Positions 1-12,400 of a stretch of 64,000 nt of DNA are shown here, piece by piece. The stretch spans positions 12,487,501-12,551,500 of the forward strand of contig NC_092568.1 of assembly GCF_037975245.1 (NCBI RefSeq). The letters are read 5' to 3'. The notes under the pieces were generated by a model. The model had not been told where the DNA came from and did no database searches. It was given only the letters and a program-made list of their open reading frames with translations. This stretch comes from Apostichopus japonicus (taxonomy: Eukaryota; Echinodermata; Holothuroidea; Aspidochirotida; Stichopodidae). A program made the translations under genes and the position numbers. The stretch's first letter is position 1. Each line of letters begins with the position of its first letter.

Positions 1-414
1 CATCCGAACTTCACATTGGTGCTAGAACCTTACTTCCAACAATGGTCTGAACTTATTACATTGGTGCTACAAGCAATACTGCCAACAATGGTCTGAACTT
101 CACATTGGTGCTAATCCTACTGCAAACAATGTTCAAAACTTAACAACCAGCAGCGTTATATTTAATGCTCTCATACAAAAACTGTCAAGGAATCATGAAG
201 CATTTCATATCATACCATTTAGTAGCTTGAATGGTGTGTCATGTGGACAATGGTTTGCGAGCTGGACAAAGTACAGTCTTCAAATGTAATAATGATCGGA
301 AATGAAGGCTCTATTTTTCAGTACCAATTTACTCATCCCTGTGAGGTTAAAGTTTGAGATATGTCAGGATATAATGTCGCTATATCGTGTATCTTTTTTT
401 TGTTTTATCGACAG
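1..414. repeat. Intron start with a roughly 45-bp tandem repeat (about 2.7 copies at 1-150)
   Basis: ATTGGTGCTA recurs at 15, 60 and 104, each followed or preceded by AACAATGGTCTGAACTT. The copies diverge by several bases and lose similarity after about 150. The rest (150-414) is plain AT-rich intron up to the exon at 415. Confidence 0.75.
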
Positions 415-487
415 AATGTTCCGGACAAGAAAATCCCTTCCAAAGTCACCAGTAAACATAAAGATAGACCTACCTCAGAGATAGACT
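415..487 (+). CDS. MAP4K3/MAP4K5: MAP4K3/5 linker exon a
   Basis: A pyrimidine-rich acceptor ending CGACAG precedes AATGTTCCG; the donor is T|GTAAGTG. The frame reads [10 protein letters not shown]...RPTSEID, resembling the segment after the kinase domain of MAP4K3/5 that carries an RN...R.SEI pattern. It ends in phase 1, which matches the next exon. Confidence 0.75.
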
Positions 488-3400
488 GTAAGTGAATAGA
501 TCAACCACCTTGCTCGTATATTCATCAACCACTTTCAAAATATGAATCTAGATAATAAAAGTGAAATTTTCTCTGATGCATCTGCGAACAGTTGCGCCAG
601 ATTTGTATGTCTTCTATCCATTGAACGCACAAACTGAGCAGATAAACAAATTTTTCTTGTCTAGTGAAGTCTTTTGCACGCTTCATAATTGCAAATACTT
701 GCTAGAACAGGATCAGTGTGGCTCATATGACATGATTAAAGCTTTTCAAGAGAGTGTGAGATTTGTCTTAAAAGTTACACCAATGATACATAAATGGATT
801 CCTTTCAGCTTGTAACAATCCAATCCACCAGTTTTTGCGAGGTATATCTCCTATGAACACTTTTTGAATTATTCAGTAACGAAGAGTCAACTAGCAGGTT
901 TTTATTCATGATATCATGCATATTTAATGAGCCATAATTACATCCTCCTTCAGATGTGATTTCTTGTTGCCTAAGTGACTGAGAATCAACTTAAAGCAGC
1001 TTTCTCAGTTATTTGGATAATTTATTTTGTTGAAATTGATACCAAAACTTCAAATATTGATGTGGTTCATTAGCTTCTTTGGTCAACCTTTTTTTGCAAA
1101 TAATGGAGCACAGTTGGAAATTATGAATTTAATAAATTTTTGAGAAGTCTTGAAAAGCTAACAGAGAAAGAAACAAAGTTGCTCATCTACTGCAGAAAGT
1201 TTTTGTAGGTAAATGTTAGAGGGCCTAGCAGGATCCTAGCAGGATCTTATTCGAAGGGAACTGCTTTTGCAAAGGTTTGAATTTGACAAGATTGTTTAAC
1301 TAGTTTGAAGAGTGTCCAGACAAGTATTAGAACGTGATCATCTTTGAAAATGATTATTGACTTGATTTCACCGATGGTGTGTTTTAAATCTTCTACTGTC
1401 TGTATGTGTGTATGTATGTATGTATGTATGTATAATTGCACCATGTGACCTTTGACCATTTCCTCTTTGCAGTGGAAGGTTTGAAGAGTGCTTTACCATC
1501 CAAAAATCCAAATAATGATATGGGCAACTCACATTATCAAGCAGGAAACTGGACTCACCATGAACCAGAGTAAGCGGTTGATATCAAACTTGTCATTGAT
1601 TCCCCACTCTCCCCCTCCCTTCCCCTCTCCTCACAGCAACCTCCTATTTCCCCTTACTGCTTGTGTTTTTGTTATCTTGTCATTAACTTTAACCTGTGCC
1701 AGCTTGGGAATCATTAATTGGATGATTTCCGAGGAATTAGTTGTGTCATGAAAACATCTTTCCTTCATTTGAAAACAGTACCAAAAGATGCAAACTCAGT
1801 AGTGGATATGATATTTATCTGCCGTTTGTTCGAAAACCAATAAATATTGAACAAAGATTTTAAATTTCCTGGCCAAAAAATGAAGGTTCTGTTGGACTGC
1901 ATTTCAATGACTACATTTAAGCAAAATTCATTCTTAATAGCTTGGTTTCCATCTAAACTAGTGAGAAAAAGAAAGCTTTTGGGAAAAGACGTTAGCATGT
2001 TAGAACAGCTCTGTAAACTGTTCACATCATTTACCAGTGTTGACAACCAGTAGTTTTGGCAGTAACAATTCACATCATAACTTGAGCTGTACATCAAACG
2101 GATTTCAAAAAGAACGACTTGGTTGGGGTTCGTTCTTGATGAAATTTTGATGACGATGTGCTTGAATCTGATTGATAAGATAGCTCCGAACTTTTAACTA
2201 CAACACTTCTTGACAAATGCTTTTAAGCCTTCCTCTGTTCATTCAAAGCATATTGTTGTGGTCGATAATATTATATTAAGGTTACATGGCATTCCCTGCG
2301 GTGAATTAGCCGTTAATTGTGGAATGCAGTTTACTTTTTAAAATTGTGTTGTGGTCATGGGGTAAGCACTGCATTTTAAGGAGCATTTCACAGGTTAGGT
2401 CAGAACATAACGGAGCAAGCATGGAGGACCATGACCAACCCCCCCCCCCCACCTCCCATCAATCCATCAGTGATATAATTCTTTCATGTGTACAAAGGGA
2501 GAGTTCTTTCATCTACTTTCTTTGATGTGTTATTGGATTTTGGGGCTGATAATTGATTATTTGTGACTGGAAAAATAGCAGCCTGGGGTGGGGGAAACAA
2601 TGATACTAATGAGCCATTGTCATTAAATAGTTTAATCAGATAATGCTGATCTGGAAATGCTCATTTTGAAATCAGAAATGCTCCTTTAAGTAAAAACCAC
2701 CATGTCTGTTTATAAAACGATTGACGATTTAAGTTTGCCAGGATGGGGGGAGTTGTTGGCATTGCTTCACTTCTCACCTTTGCCTTGAAATATCTTGAAT
2801 GAAATATCTGAAAGCACCATGCCAAAGAGAAATGTTGCATGTCGAGCATAAAACGTAGATTAGATGAAATGATGTCCTTCTTACAGGAGACTTTACAACC
2901 ATTGTTAGGTATTAGTAGTATATGCCACAATTTTGTTTCCAGTTGCAAGGTGCCCATAGTAGGCATCTGGCAAAATTCAACAACCAAAAATTTCAAGTCT
3001 TTTTTTCATTTTTTTCATTTGCATGTAATGCTGTATGCAATTTTATATCACACTTGATCTCCTTTATCATGGTTTTTTTTTTATTGTTGTTGCTTTTTGT
3101 TTTGCTTGAAAACATAGCAATGTCGAAAGGGTTCATATGATGAAAGACTAATAATACTTGAATGTGATTAAAAATATGTCATCTCTGTGAAAATGAAAAA
3201 AGTTGTGCTTTCATGTCGTTCTCTATTATCTTAACACATCGAAACAACATTCCTCCATTTTCATTTTGAAAAATGTGAGTGAACTTTCCTTTCTCTGTGT
3301 AACTACCACACACACAATGAGTTAATTCAGACTTACTCTACCTTCCTTCATGCAAGGGATCTCTTGGCCTCTGTGACAGAGGAACTGCAGAGACGGTATG

Positions 3401-6400
3401 CTCCCTCCTTTTTTTTTATCTTTAATCACATTTGACATTTTTAATATTTATTTTTATTTTTGAACTTGTGCTTCCACCTGACCCTAACCTCCCCCCCCCC
3501 CCCCCCCGGACAGACGACATCCATGAAAACATTTTTAAAAAATCTTTCTGGTTAGCCATGCTAGTTTGGTTGGTGCCTCACAGTAAGCTCTTTAGTTTGG
3601 TACCATACATTTGCTTCACTGGTCATATTAACCTACTGACAACCTCATCTGCTTCTGGCTGGGAGTTTTCTATTACATACTAAAAACATTCTTCCCCATA
3701 TTTATCAAAGCTATCATTCATTGCATCATAATCATCAGGGTAGGTTTTTTTCTTTAGGAGAGAGAGAGAGAGACAGGCAGAAGGAGGGGGTAGGTGAAGT
3801 GGGGAATGAAGTGGGACAGGTTGAGAGTGGGAGGAGAGAGAGAGAGGTGGGGAATGAAGTGGGACAGGTTGAGAGTGGGAGGAGAGAGGTGGGGAATGAA
3901 GTGGGACAGGTTGAGAGTGGGATGAGAGAGAGGTGGGGAATGAAGTGGGACATGTTGAGAGTGGGGGTAGAGAGGCAGTGGGAGGGGGACAGGTTGAGAG
4001 TGGGAGGAGAGAGGCGGGGGGAGGGAATGTATGCATCAGTGACACATGAACTAGTTTAATTCATTCACTGCAGTTGCAAAATTTTCTTCTGGAATTCTTA
4101 GTATTAAACAAAACAGAAAGCTCTATTTATGCTGTGTCATTGATGTGACTCTTCTAGCAGATTGTTCATTATCTAGCAGATATATGCCTGTCATCATTTT
4201 CATGGTCATATTCTATCTCGGGACATTAGCAGGAAGCAGGGTGTCATAATGCAGTTTGTGCTTACTACCTGTTTGTGGTTTATCCATTTGAAGGAAGAGA
4301 TGTCAACCAGGGAGAATGTGAAGGTTATGTAAAGGTCATGTAGATTTTCCTAAGTGCAAGAATGCTATTGTTTATATGAAGGTCAAAGGTCAGTCACTGT
4401 GGGATATTCGGTTGTAACTCATTCACAATCTAGAAGTCATCACACAGGGAAGAAAGACCACTGGGACTATTCGAAATATTAAAAAGTTATGGTCAGTAGA
4501 GAATACCTGACATAGATAACGAGAAAGACAAAACAAAGGAAAGACAGAGGAAAGTCAAATAATTAGTATGTACAACATCAAAGATTGGATTAATGAAAAT
4601 GAACTTATCAGCAAAGTGAATGGCTACATGTTCAGTTGTAGTGGGTGTCTGTTTATAAATTTTTGAAGAAAAGATATTTCAGTTGCTACTGGATGCAAAG
4701 ATAGAACAGGGAGTTCACAAAAAGAAAAAGAAAAAAGGTTTGGTTTGGGGGAAGGGAAGGGGATTTATCCAGCAGACTTGACATTTAGTAGAAAATCATA
4801 GCTTATACCTGTTTTCCTTTCATTAAAAATTAGACATTTTCCATCACCTCCCCTTCCCCCCTTCCCCTCCCAGGTCCTGTCCTTAGCACATAACTCACTG
4901 CATTTGCACATTTGTTGTTGAGGTAAACACACAGAAGACAAAAATTTGTGGTGTTATTATTTTTAGGGGAGGGGGTTCCTTTTTCTGTTTGCACGGTACT
5001 CGGTTGCCATCTCATGCCTTAACGATTGCTTAGATTAACAGATGGGATTAAATAATGTTTGCATTTTGAGGTCTGACTGGTAATACTAAGCATGCTTTTT
5101 GTTTAGATGTACACTATACAGTCTTCTCTTCCCACATGTGCTCTACGTTTGTTATTTATTCATTTATTTTTGTTCTCTTGACAGACGTCAAGGAGACGTT
5201 GTTCAAGTCTAGAAATATGACCAGTGATCTGAAATTTAATTGTGTGACTGATTATTAACTTATGTGTAAGCAAATCTAGATGTAAAATAAGTTCAACTCA
5301 GCACTTTTCTTGCATTGAATTTGAACTCTGTAATTTATTTATTACAAATGGAAAAGATTTGGCTAAATCAGATTTGTGGGATGCAGATTTTCTATAGTGA
5401 ATTTTAACGAATAATAACTTGATAGTGAAACCGAATGACTATTTAACCACATCGATCTCTTCACATAACGGGAGGGATGTCCAGTCATGTGTGAATGTTT
5501 CCATGACTTGGTCAGAATAATGTAAAATTAGGAAGGAGTGGGGAGGGGAAAGGCAGGTGGTCCAGCCTCACCCTGTATGTGTACTTCTTGTTTCATTTCA
5601 TTTTACTTGGGTTTTCAGAAAACTAGCAATTTGTTAACTTCCCTTATCCTCTCTTGGATTTTTCGTTCAACCGATGTATCACATCTTAGCCATGCACATT
5701 TCCTCCCTGGGTTAAGCTCTCTATTTACACAGCTGCAATGTCCTAAACAAGACAGGTCTCTCCCGGTATTGCTTTAGGTGCAGTAACATGAAGAGTAACA
5801 TTTCTTAATGGCCCGTTTACATTTGATGCAGTCAGACAGTCCCCGAGAAACACCGGGCGCTTTCCGTAATCAGTTTTCGTCGTTCAAAGTAAATCGTTAG
5901 GTCTCATCTTTTCCCTCCTTCTCCGACCACGTCGCTCAACCCCGGGTATCGGTTTACCACGACCTTCGTCAATCCGATTTAGTATCCTCCTCATTATTCA
6001 ATTAGCCTGATGAATGCACGGAGTTAGATTACTGTTTATTTAGACGATTTTTCAGCTGGTAGAATTCTCCTTAATCGAGAGACTCGACAGCAGTTAAAAA
6101 AAACTGACTTGATTGATCTTCTGAGATGAAATCTTGTATATTGGATTGTCTGGATTGAGACATTACTCCAAAGAGCCGTCTCGTACAGTATCACAGATTG
6201 GTGTAGTAACAACACCATAGTATAACAACATATACCACTAAGACTGTTGGCGAGATACAGCTTGATTTTGAAGTAGCTTTTTGCGTCTGTCTGCCGGTTC
6301 TACCGACAGTCTTTCTGAGAATAAAGTTGCGGTGGATCAGACTAAGGCACTCCTGTTGAGTTTTTCCAAAAGTGAAGACATAGGCCAAGTGGTTAACGAT

Positions 6401-9400
6401 TCCATTTAGTTCCCAACATTTCGTCGCCCTGACACTTTCTTCGTTATAGCGTTGTTAATAACCTATAAATTACAAAATTGCAACATTTACTTTATTCTTT
6501 GAAATGAAACTGGACTACAGGATTAGGGTAGGGTAAAGATTAAGTTTAACGAACAGGTTTAATTGAGTTAGACACTCTGGAAAATACAACAATTCAACAG
6601 ACCCATTTAAAGTGAAAGGAGTCCGGTTTAGAAGTAGGACACAAGTTTACATTCTCTCCACTTTTCCAAAATTGTTTGTTTTTGGTCACTTCACAGTCTT
6701 GTCTTAAATAATTTGATTATATCTGTTTCACACATCAGAGAAACAAGTCACTGTCACTCCCTCCCTGATCACACAACACTTACACAGTAAACATCTCTGC
6801 ACAACATGTATCTCAACTAATGCTCTTTGTATGTCACATGAAACTACACACAGGGAGACATTTATGTGCTGTTGCGTAGCAAAATGCTATGCAAAATGTC
6901 CCGAGATGTATCTATGCACTTTTTGTACACTAAATTAATCCGTGACACGTATTGAGTTGTGTTGTCTTTAAAGGCATTGAAGACTCGCCCCAAACTGCTT
7001 GCGGCCATCTGAAAAAGTTAACTTTCTGTTGCTTGCAAGTGACGTTTTGTTTGTGTCGCTACAAAATGCCGACAGTAATGAAACGTGATACCTTGTTATC
7101 TTTTGTCTAGACCTGAGTTGTCCATCCCTGCTATGTACACTGTGTTGTGGATATTGACAATAGCTGTATGTATTGACTTTACACTCGTGTCTAATTACCG
7201 ACGTTAGCAAGCTGCTTGTGTATTGTCTGGGATCGATGTTGGTGTCTAACACTTCTGTTACACCTCATTCGAAACTAGGTCAGATTACCTGCATGAGACG
7301 TTTCTTTGTGCATGAGTCTTCACACCCTTTAAGAGCGTTCTGTGCATCAATCTACCAAACAAGGCCTTCCTCTGAGAGAAGGGAGAGGTGGTAGGGGAAG
7401 TAGGATATCATCAAAATACCATGGGAGAGGTAGAATTGGAAGAATGAGTTGAGCAGGGAAGGACCTGTTTTTTTGTTCCTCTCATGATCATGTGAAATTG
7501 TTCTCACTGAACAGTTCATTTTGTTGGGTCTGCATTTGATTGTATCTTATTTTTTAGGAACTGGACCTGTTGCTTTGCAGTTTATTTTTATTATTTTCTT
7601 TTCTACAAACTTTTCCTTTTTCACTCACCATACATTTCAAGGCAGGCTCCATCTCTTAATCGTTATGATTTGGTTTCCCAGAATGCAACTTTGCAGCTTT
7701 TGTTCTTACTAATCTATAATGCTGTACCAAGCAACACTTCCTGCTGTTGATTACATTCTTGTGAAAGTTTGCTTACAGTTCGTGCCTTTTTACCCCCTTC
7801 TCTTTTTCTATGAAAGGTTATTGCATGTAATATGCTCGGATGTGTGTGAATATCCATAATTTGTGTGCTTTTTAAGTTTTAAAAGTTTATAGTTTGTATT
7901 CAAACATCTTTTGGCAAAAGGACAATTCTGTGAGAGAAAAGAGTGTGAAATCTTCATTAGTGTACTCTAAATCAGAGCTTCTTTACAAAGGAAAGGCATA
8001 ATAACTCGAAAAGAAATCACCACCTCTTCTTTAAAATGCCCATGTATCTTAATTTCATATTTGAAAGTCACTCTTCATCATCCTTTAATAGCCCCATTCT
8101 ACCCCAATTCCCACCCCATCCCCATCTCCATCACACCTATCCCATCCTACCCCACCCCTAGCCCATGATATAGATCATCACTTTCCCTTGATGAAAAAAT
8201 AAAACACATCACATATAAACATCAGTATGAAAGAATAGAGACTTTTCTCAGTTTCATGTATTTCATGTAAGTTCTTTCATCATTTTGATCATAAATTACT
8301 GGAATAAAAATGGTTGCTAATCAAATCCTGTGCAGTTCGCAAGTTGTTTCAAACATTTTCGACATTTACAACCAAACTAGAAAGCAGGAGCAATCCATCA
8401 TCCCCTCTCCCCCCCCCCCAATCCCTGCTCATGTGTACTTCCATCGATGAACAAATCCATGTTTTGTGTGAAAATAGATTCCAAGTAATTTAAAAGCTTG
8501 GAGTGATTTTTGTTTGTAAACTAGCTTTTTATGTAATTTTTCATGGTTTCTTGAGAGAAACATGCATGTCAATAAATTGCAGTTATGGAGCTTTTTGTAG
8601 GACTTGTTGGTTGGTTAGCTCTTTATAGTAGAGAAAAACCCGAAAAGATTAAGAAGAAAGTATCTCAAAGATTGTTGAAGAGCTAAGATAACAACTAAAG
8701 AAAGTCTTTGGTTGTTAAACAATGAAAGGTTGAGAGGAAGTAAAGGTATTAAATTTAATATAATCAGGTGAAAAAAAAAATCAGTATTTCTATATATATA
8801 AATAAATAAATAAAAGATATATTTCTTCTCACTAACCAATGTTCTCTTCTAGCTTTGGTGTGGGTTCATAATGACAAAAGGCATCTAGCCGTAACTTCTT
8901 TTTTTTTGGTTCATAGTCCAGCGCAGAATTTATAAATAGTGAGGTATTTTGTTCCAAAGTTTTGCTTGTTTCTTTATACTCTGCACATTTTGGCATGCTT
9001 TTACACAGAGGCCATGAGGCAAGCAAATTTGGGGATTCGGAGCGACAGGTGCAACAAGCTAAAGCTACTGCTGCTGCTCGGTGAGTATCTGCTTGGCTAC
9101 TAGCATTACTAATATCTAGAAACTCCTCAGTGGTGCTGCTTGATTAACAGCTTTAACATAATTTGAAAGTACAATCAAGTTTCCTAAGACCATCTGTTTA
9201 TTCAATTTGTTCAAACTTGATCTTGACGGCATTTCATGTTAATGATTGTATGATATGTGCAGTTACAAAATGTCACTACAACTGCCAATGTTGTTTTCCA
9301 CTACCCCATCTTACAAAGAGGAGGTGGGTTGGGGGGGGTGGGAGAGATGATACAAAAGCATTGTTAACATTTGGGAATGCAAGGAGGATCTGACCAGTGA

Positions 9401-12400
9401 ATGGCAAGCAAGATGTTCGTGTGGACACTCGCGTGATCCCTCTTTCGGTGAGGATCCTGACACCGCAGCGGTGATCAAGGTTGTAGTATGGATGCTCGGA
9501 GGATGAAGCAACCAGAGACCTACGGTGACTTCACCTCTTAACATCCGTTAAACGGGCACAGAAGTAATACCTGAACATACTGAAGGAATCCCTCACAGTG
9601 AAATGTAGACGATCATTGTGACCTTTTTGAGATTGCATAATGTTCTCTGTTGGTTTTTGATCCACATAACGTTCTATAATGTGGACATGTTCGAGTTCAG
9701 CGTTGTTACCTCTCAGAGGTAACAAAACAGGCTCCTGATACTCCTTGTGTTCTCCAAATGTGAACAAGGCTAAATTGGTTTGATTATAATCCACAAAGTG
9801 GTGCAATGTATTATACTTGAGTAAACAGCTTTGATATTTAAAACAAATGTTTGTATTTCATGACTAGTCTATTACAAACATTGTGAGTGTTCTATGTGAT
9901 TTTACTTGTTTTCCATTTTCCACTATTAGCTTCTTAGACAAGCTTGTTGCTCAATACGAATGATTCATTTTGTTCTCCTCCAAGACAATGATAATTAGTA
10001 ATTAACCTAAATACTTGATTGCCTTTTGAACTTTGGCATTGAATCTTATTTCCTTAGATTAAATTAAACAAAGAACCATGTATCAATTAGACCAAAGGTG
10101 CCTTTATAAGTTTAATTAGAAATAAAATTAGAACTTGAATGGATTTAAAGGATAACTTAGTCATCTGGTTTTGGTTTTGTATGTTCTGTAGAATGGTTTT
10201 GTATGTTCTGTAGAATGGTTTTGTATGTTCTGTAGAATGGTTTTGTATGTTCTGTAGGTAAATCATTCAAACCTACAGAATATGAGCCTGGACTATTTCA
10301 CTGTTACTGTGTGTTAAATTAGTTAAAAATTCATCACCACTGTCAATGTGAAGTTGTCGGTTTCTTTTTATTAACTTGGTTTGTCAGCTAAACCATGAGT
10401 ACAAAATTGATTGTTAGTTCTTTTGTTCTTTGGAATTTAAATATCGACAAAACTCAGGTGTGTTAACCATCCGGAAACATTGCTTTAATTATTGAGAAAA
10501 CCGACATCACTGTAGCCAAGACCTTCAACGGTTATTGCAGATGTACCTCTGTAACCTTGCCTTAACTGCACATATCAGACTAGGTTGAAATAACTAAATT
10601 GTCATGAAAGCATTTATGCAAATTACCAGCCGATTGTACCATTATTGGTGGGAGGGAGTAGGACGTTTTTGTACCGTACACCATTGAAGTTTACACATTT
10701 CAGGGTCTGATATTGCTATCTAATAGTGTCAACTAAACTTCTGGAGATATATTACACTTGAGCGTAAATAATTCAACCTCCAATTCTTTGTGGACCATTA
10801 ATCACATTCAGAGTAAGCGTCATAGTTTCTCATCTCGTAATTCATCCGTGCATAACACATTAAGATCATGTTCTAATTAAGATAGTGTTTCTTGGCAAAA
10901 ATTTTATTATATATTTACTGATTTATTGCAATGCAAGCATCATTTGATTTATTTTATGATTATTATTTTTTTTTTATGGAATGTTGCATTTCAGATCCAT
11001 GTATTTCGGTAGATTTGTAAATATCATTTATGTTCATATATTCATTTATGGAGCATCAATATGGATGGAGCATGAATGAGGTGGTGGGAGGGGGGGGGGG
11101 GAGGAGCTGTATTAATGTATGGATCATAAATTGATCCTCTTTTAAATCTAGGAAGCTGTATATCATAGTAAATTAAAATTGCAATTCTTCCAACATCTAT
11201 GGGAGAACTTACTTTAAACATCACTATATGTCTTTACAGCATTAAACACTTCTGTCTTTATTTATTTTAGTTTGTAAGGAGGAATTGTATCTAATCATTG
11301 CAACAGAAACTTTCTAAGTAAATATGGACAGGCCAGTAGCCAGACTGGGGGGGGGGGGGAGTGGGTTGGGCTGTGATGGCAATTGCAGACTAATGTGCTT
11401 GCTTCCATTTGTGCTACCATCATGTGTAAAAACAAACACATTAAAGGACACAAGTATTGTGCCTCTTGGCAAAGCAGTTGGTACCCCCTCCAACTCAATT
11501 CCCTGGCTGTGGGTGTGAATATTGACGATTTAAAGCAAAACAGGCCATATCTGTGAAAGCTGGATTGAAATACTGCTGGCTTGAAATAAACAGTCACAGA
11601 TCTGGTATATCTCTGAAAATTAGGAACAAATATTTTAAAACTTGCATCACTTTGCTTCTGATTGCAATATGTTTCTAAACACTTATATCATCAGTCATTT
11701 ACATTGGATTTTGGCCAGAAAAAACGTATAAAACTGAGAAACATCCTCTTTTTGTATAAATCGAATGTGAGGGTTAGAGAACGATGGCTATGAGATTTTT
11801 ACAATTCTTTCATTCTTGGTTCACAGAGCTGCGGAAAGTGATGAGCCTCCCCCATTGCCACCCAAGGTAAAGAGGATCTCTTATGCAATAATTCTATACA
11901 TGTCACAGCTGGGCAAATTGGTTTTTAAAAGAAAATTCTGGCTACATTTTGGTCGTCTGAACAGCAAATTTCGTTGCCCCAAATAAATAACAAATGACCA
12001 ATATGTACTCTGCTAGGATAGATTTGTAGGTTGGTGGATGTATCACACAAAGGTGAAACAACACAATGTGATCATTTTATTACCTATCTGGGGGTATTTA
12101 GCTACAATACAGTCTGATGGAAGCAGCTGGTCGTCAGGCAGACGACAGCCACGTCTGATTTTGGTCGAAGTGAAATTTAGTTGTTTCAGATGATGGGAAT
12201 ATCATTAACTTTACCCTGGTCACATCTATTCATTTAGTTTTTAAAGGGATTGTAAATGAAAGTATCATATACAAACCCTATCGTTAAACTGCTTAAATTG
12301 GCCGTAAAGTAAATTGTAAAGTAAAAGTAAAGTACAATGTCCTGTGTATATTAAAACTATATAACCTTTGCTTCTTTTGCTAGGCTGTGAAATGGTAGAA

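Larger units (their letters stand above)
3396..9008 (+). other. Large MAP4K3/5 intron (5.6 kb)
   Basis: It holds a purine-rich tandem repeat (3760-4030), a CpG-rich block (5815-6440) and a TIR element (6968-7332), each listed separately. The rest is AT-rich intron with short poly-C and poly-T runs. An exon-like piece after TTGACAG at 5185 runs into stops in every frame and was not accepted. Confidence 0.6.

Noticed and set aside
3680-4059. Open frames of 110-121 codons on both strands
   Set aside because: They are products of the purine-rich tandem repeat; the sequence is Ser/Pro or Gly/Arg/Glu-biased without motifs.
5186-5257. Additional kinase exon after TTGACAG (reads [15 protein letters not shown] in one frame)
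   Set aside because: All frames meet a stop before a convincing donor, and the phase does not join its neighbours. An alternative terminal exon cannot be excluded.
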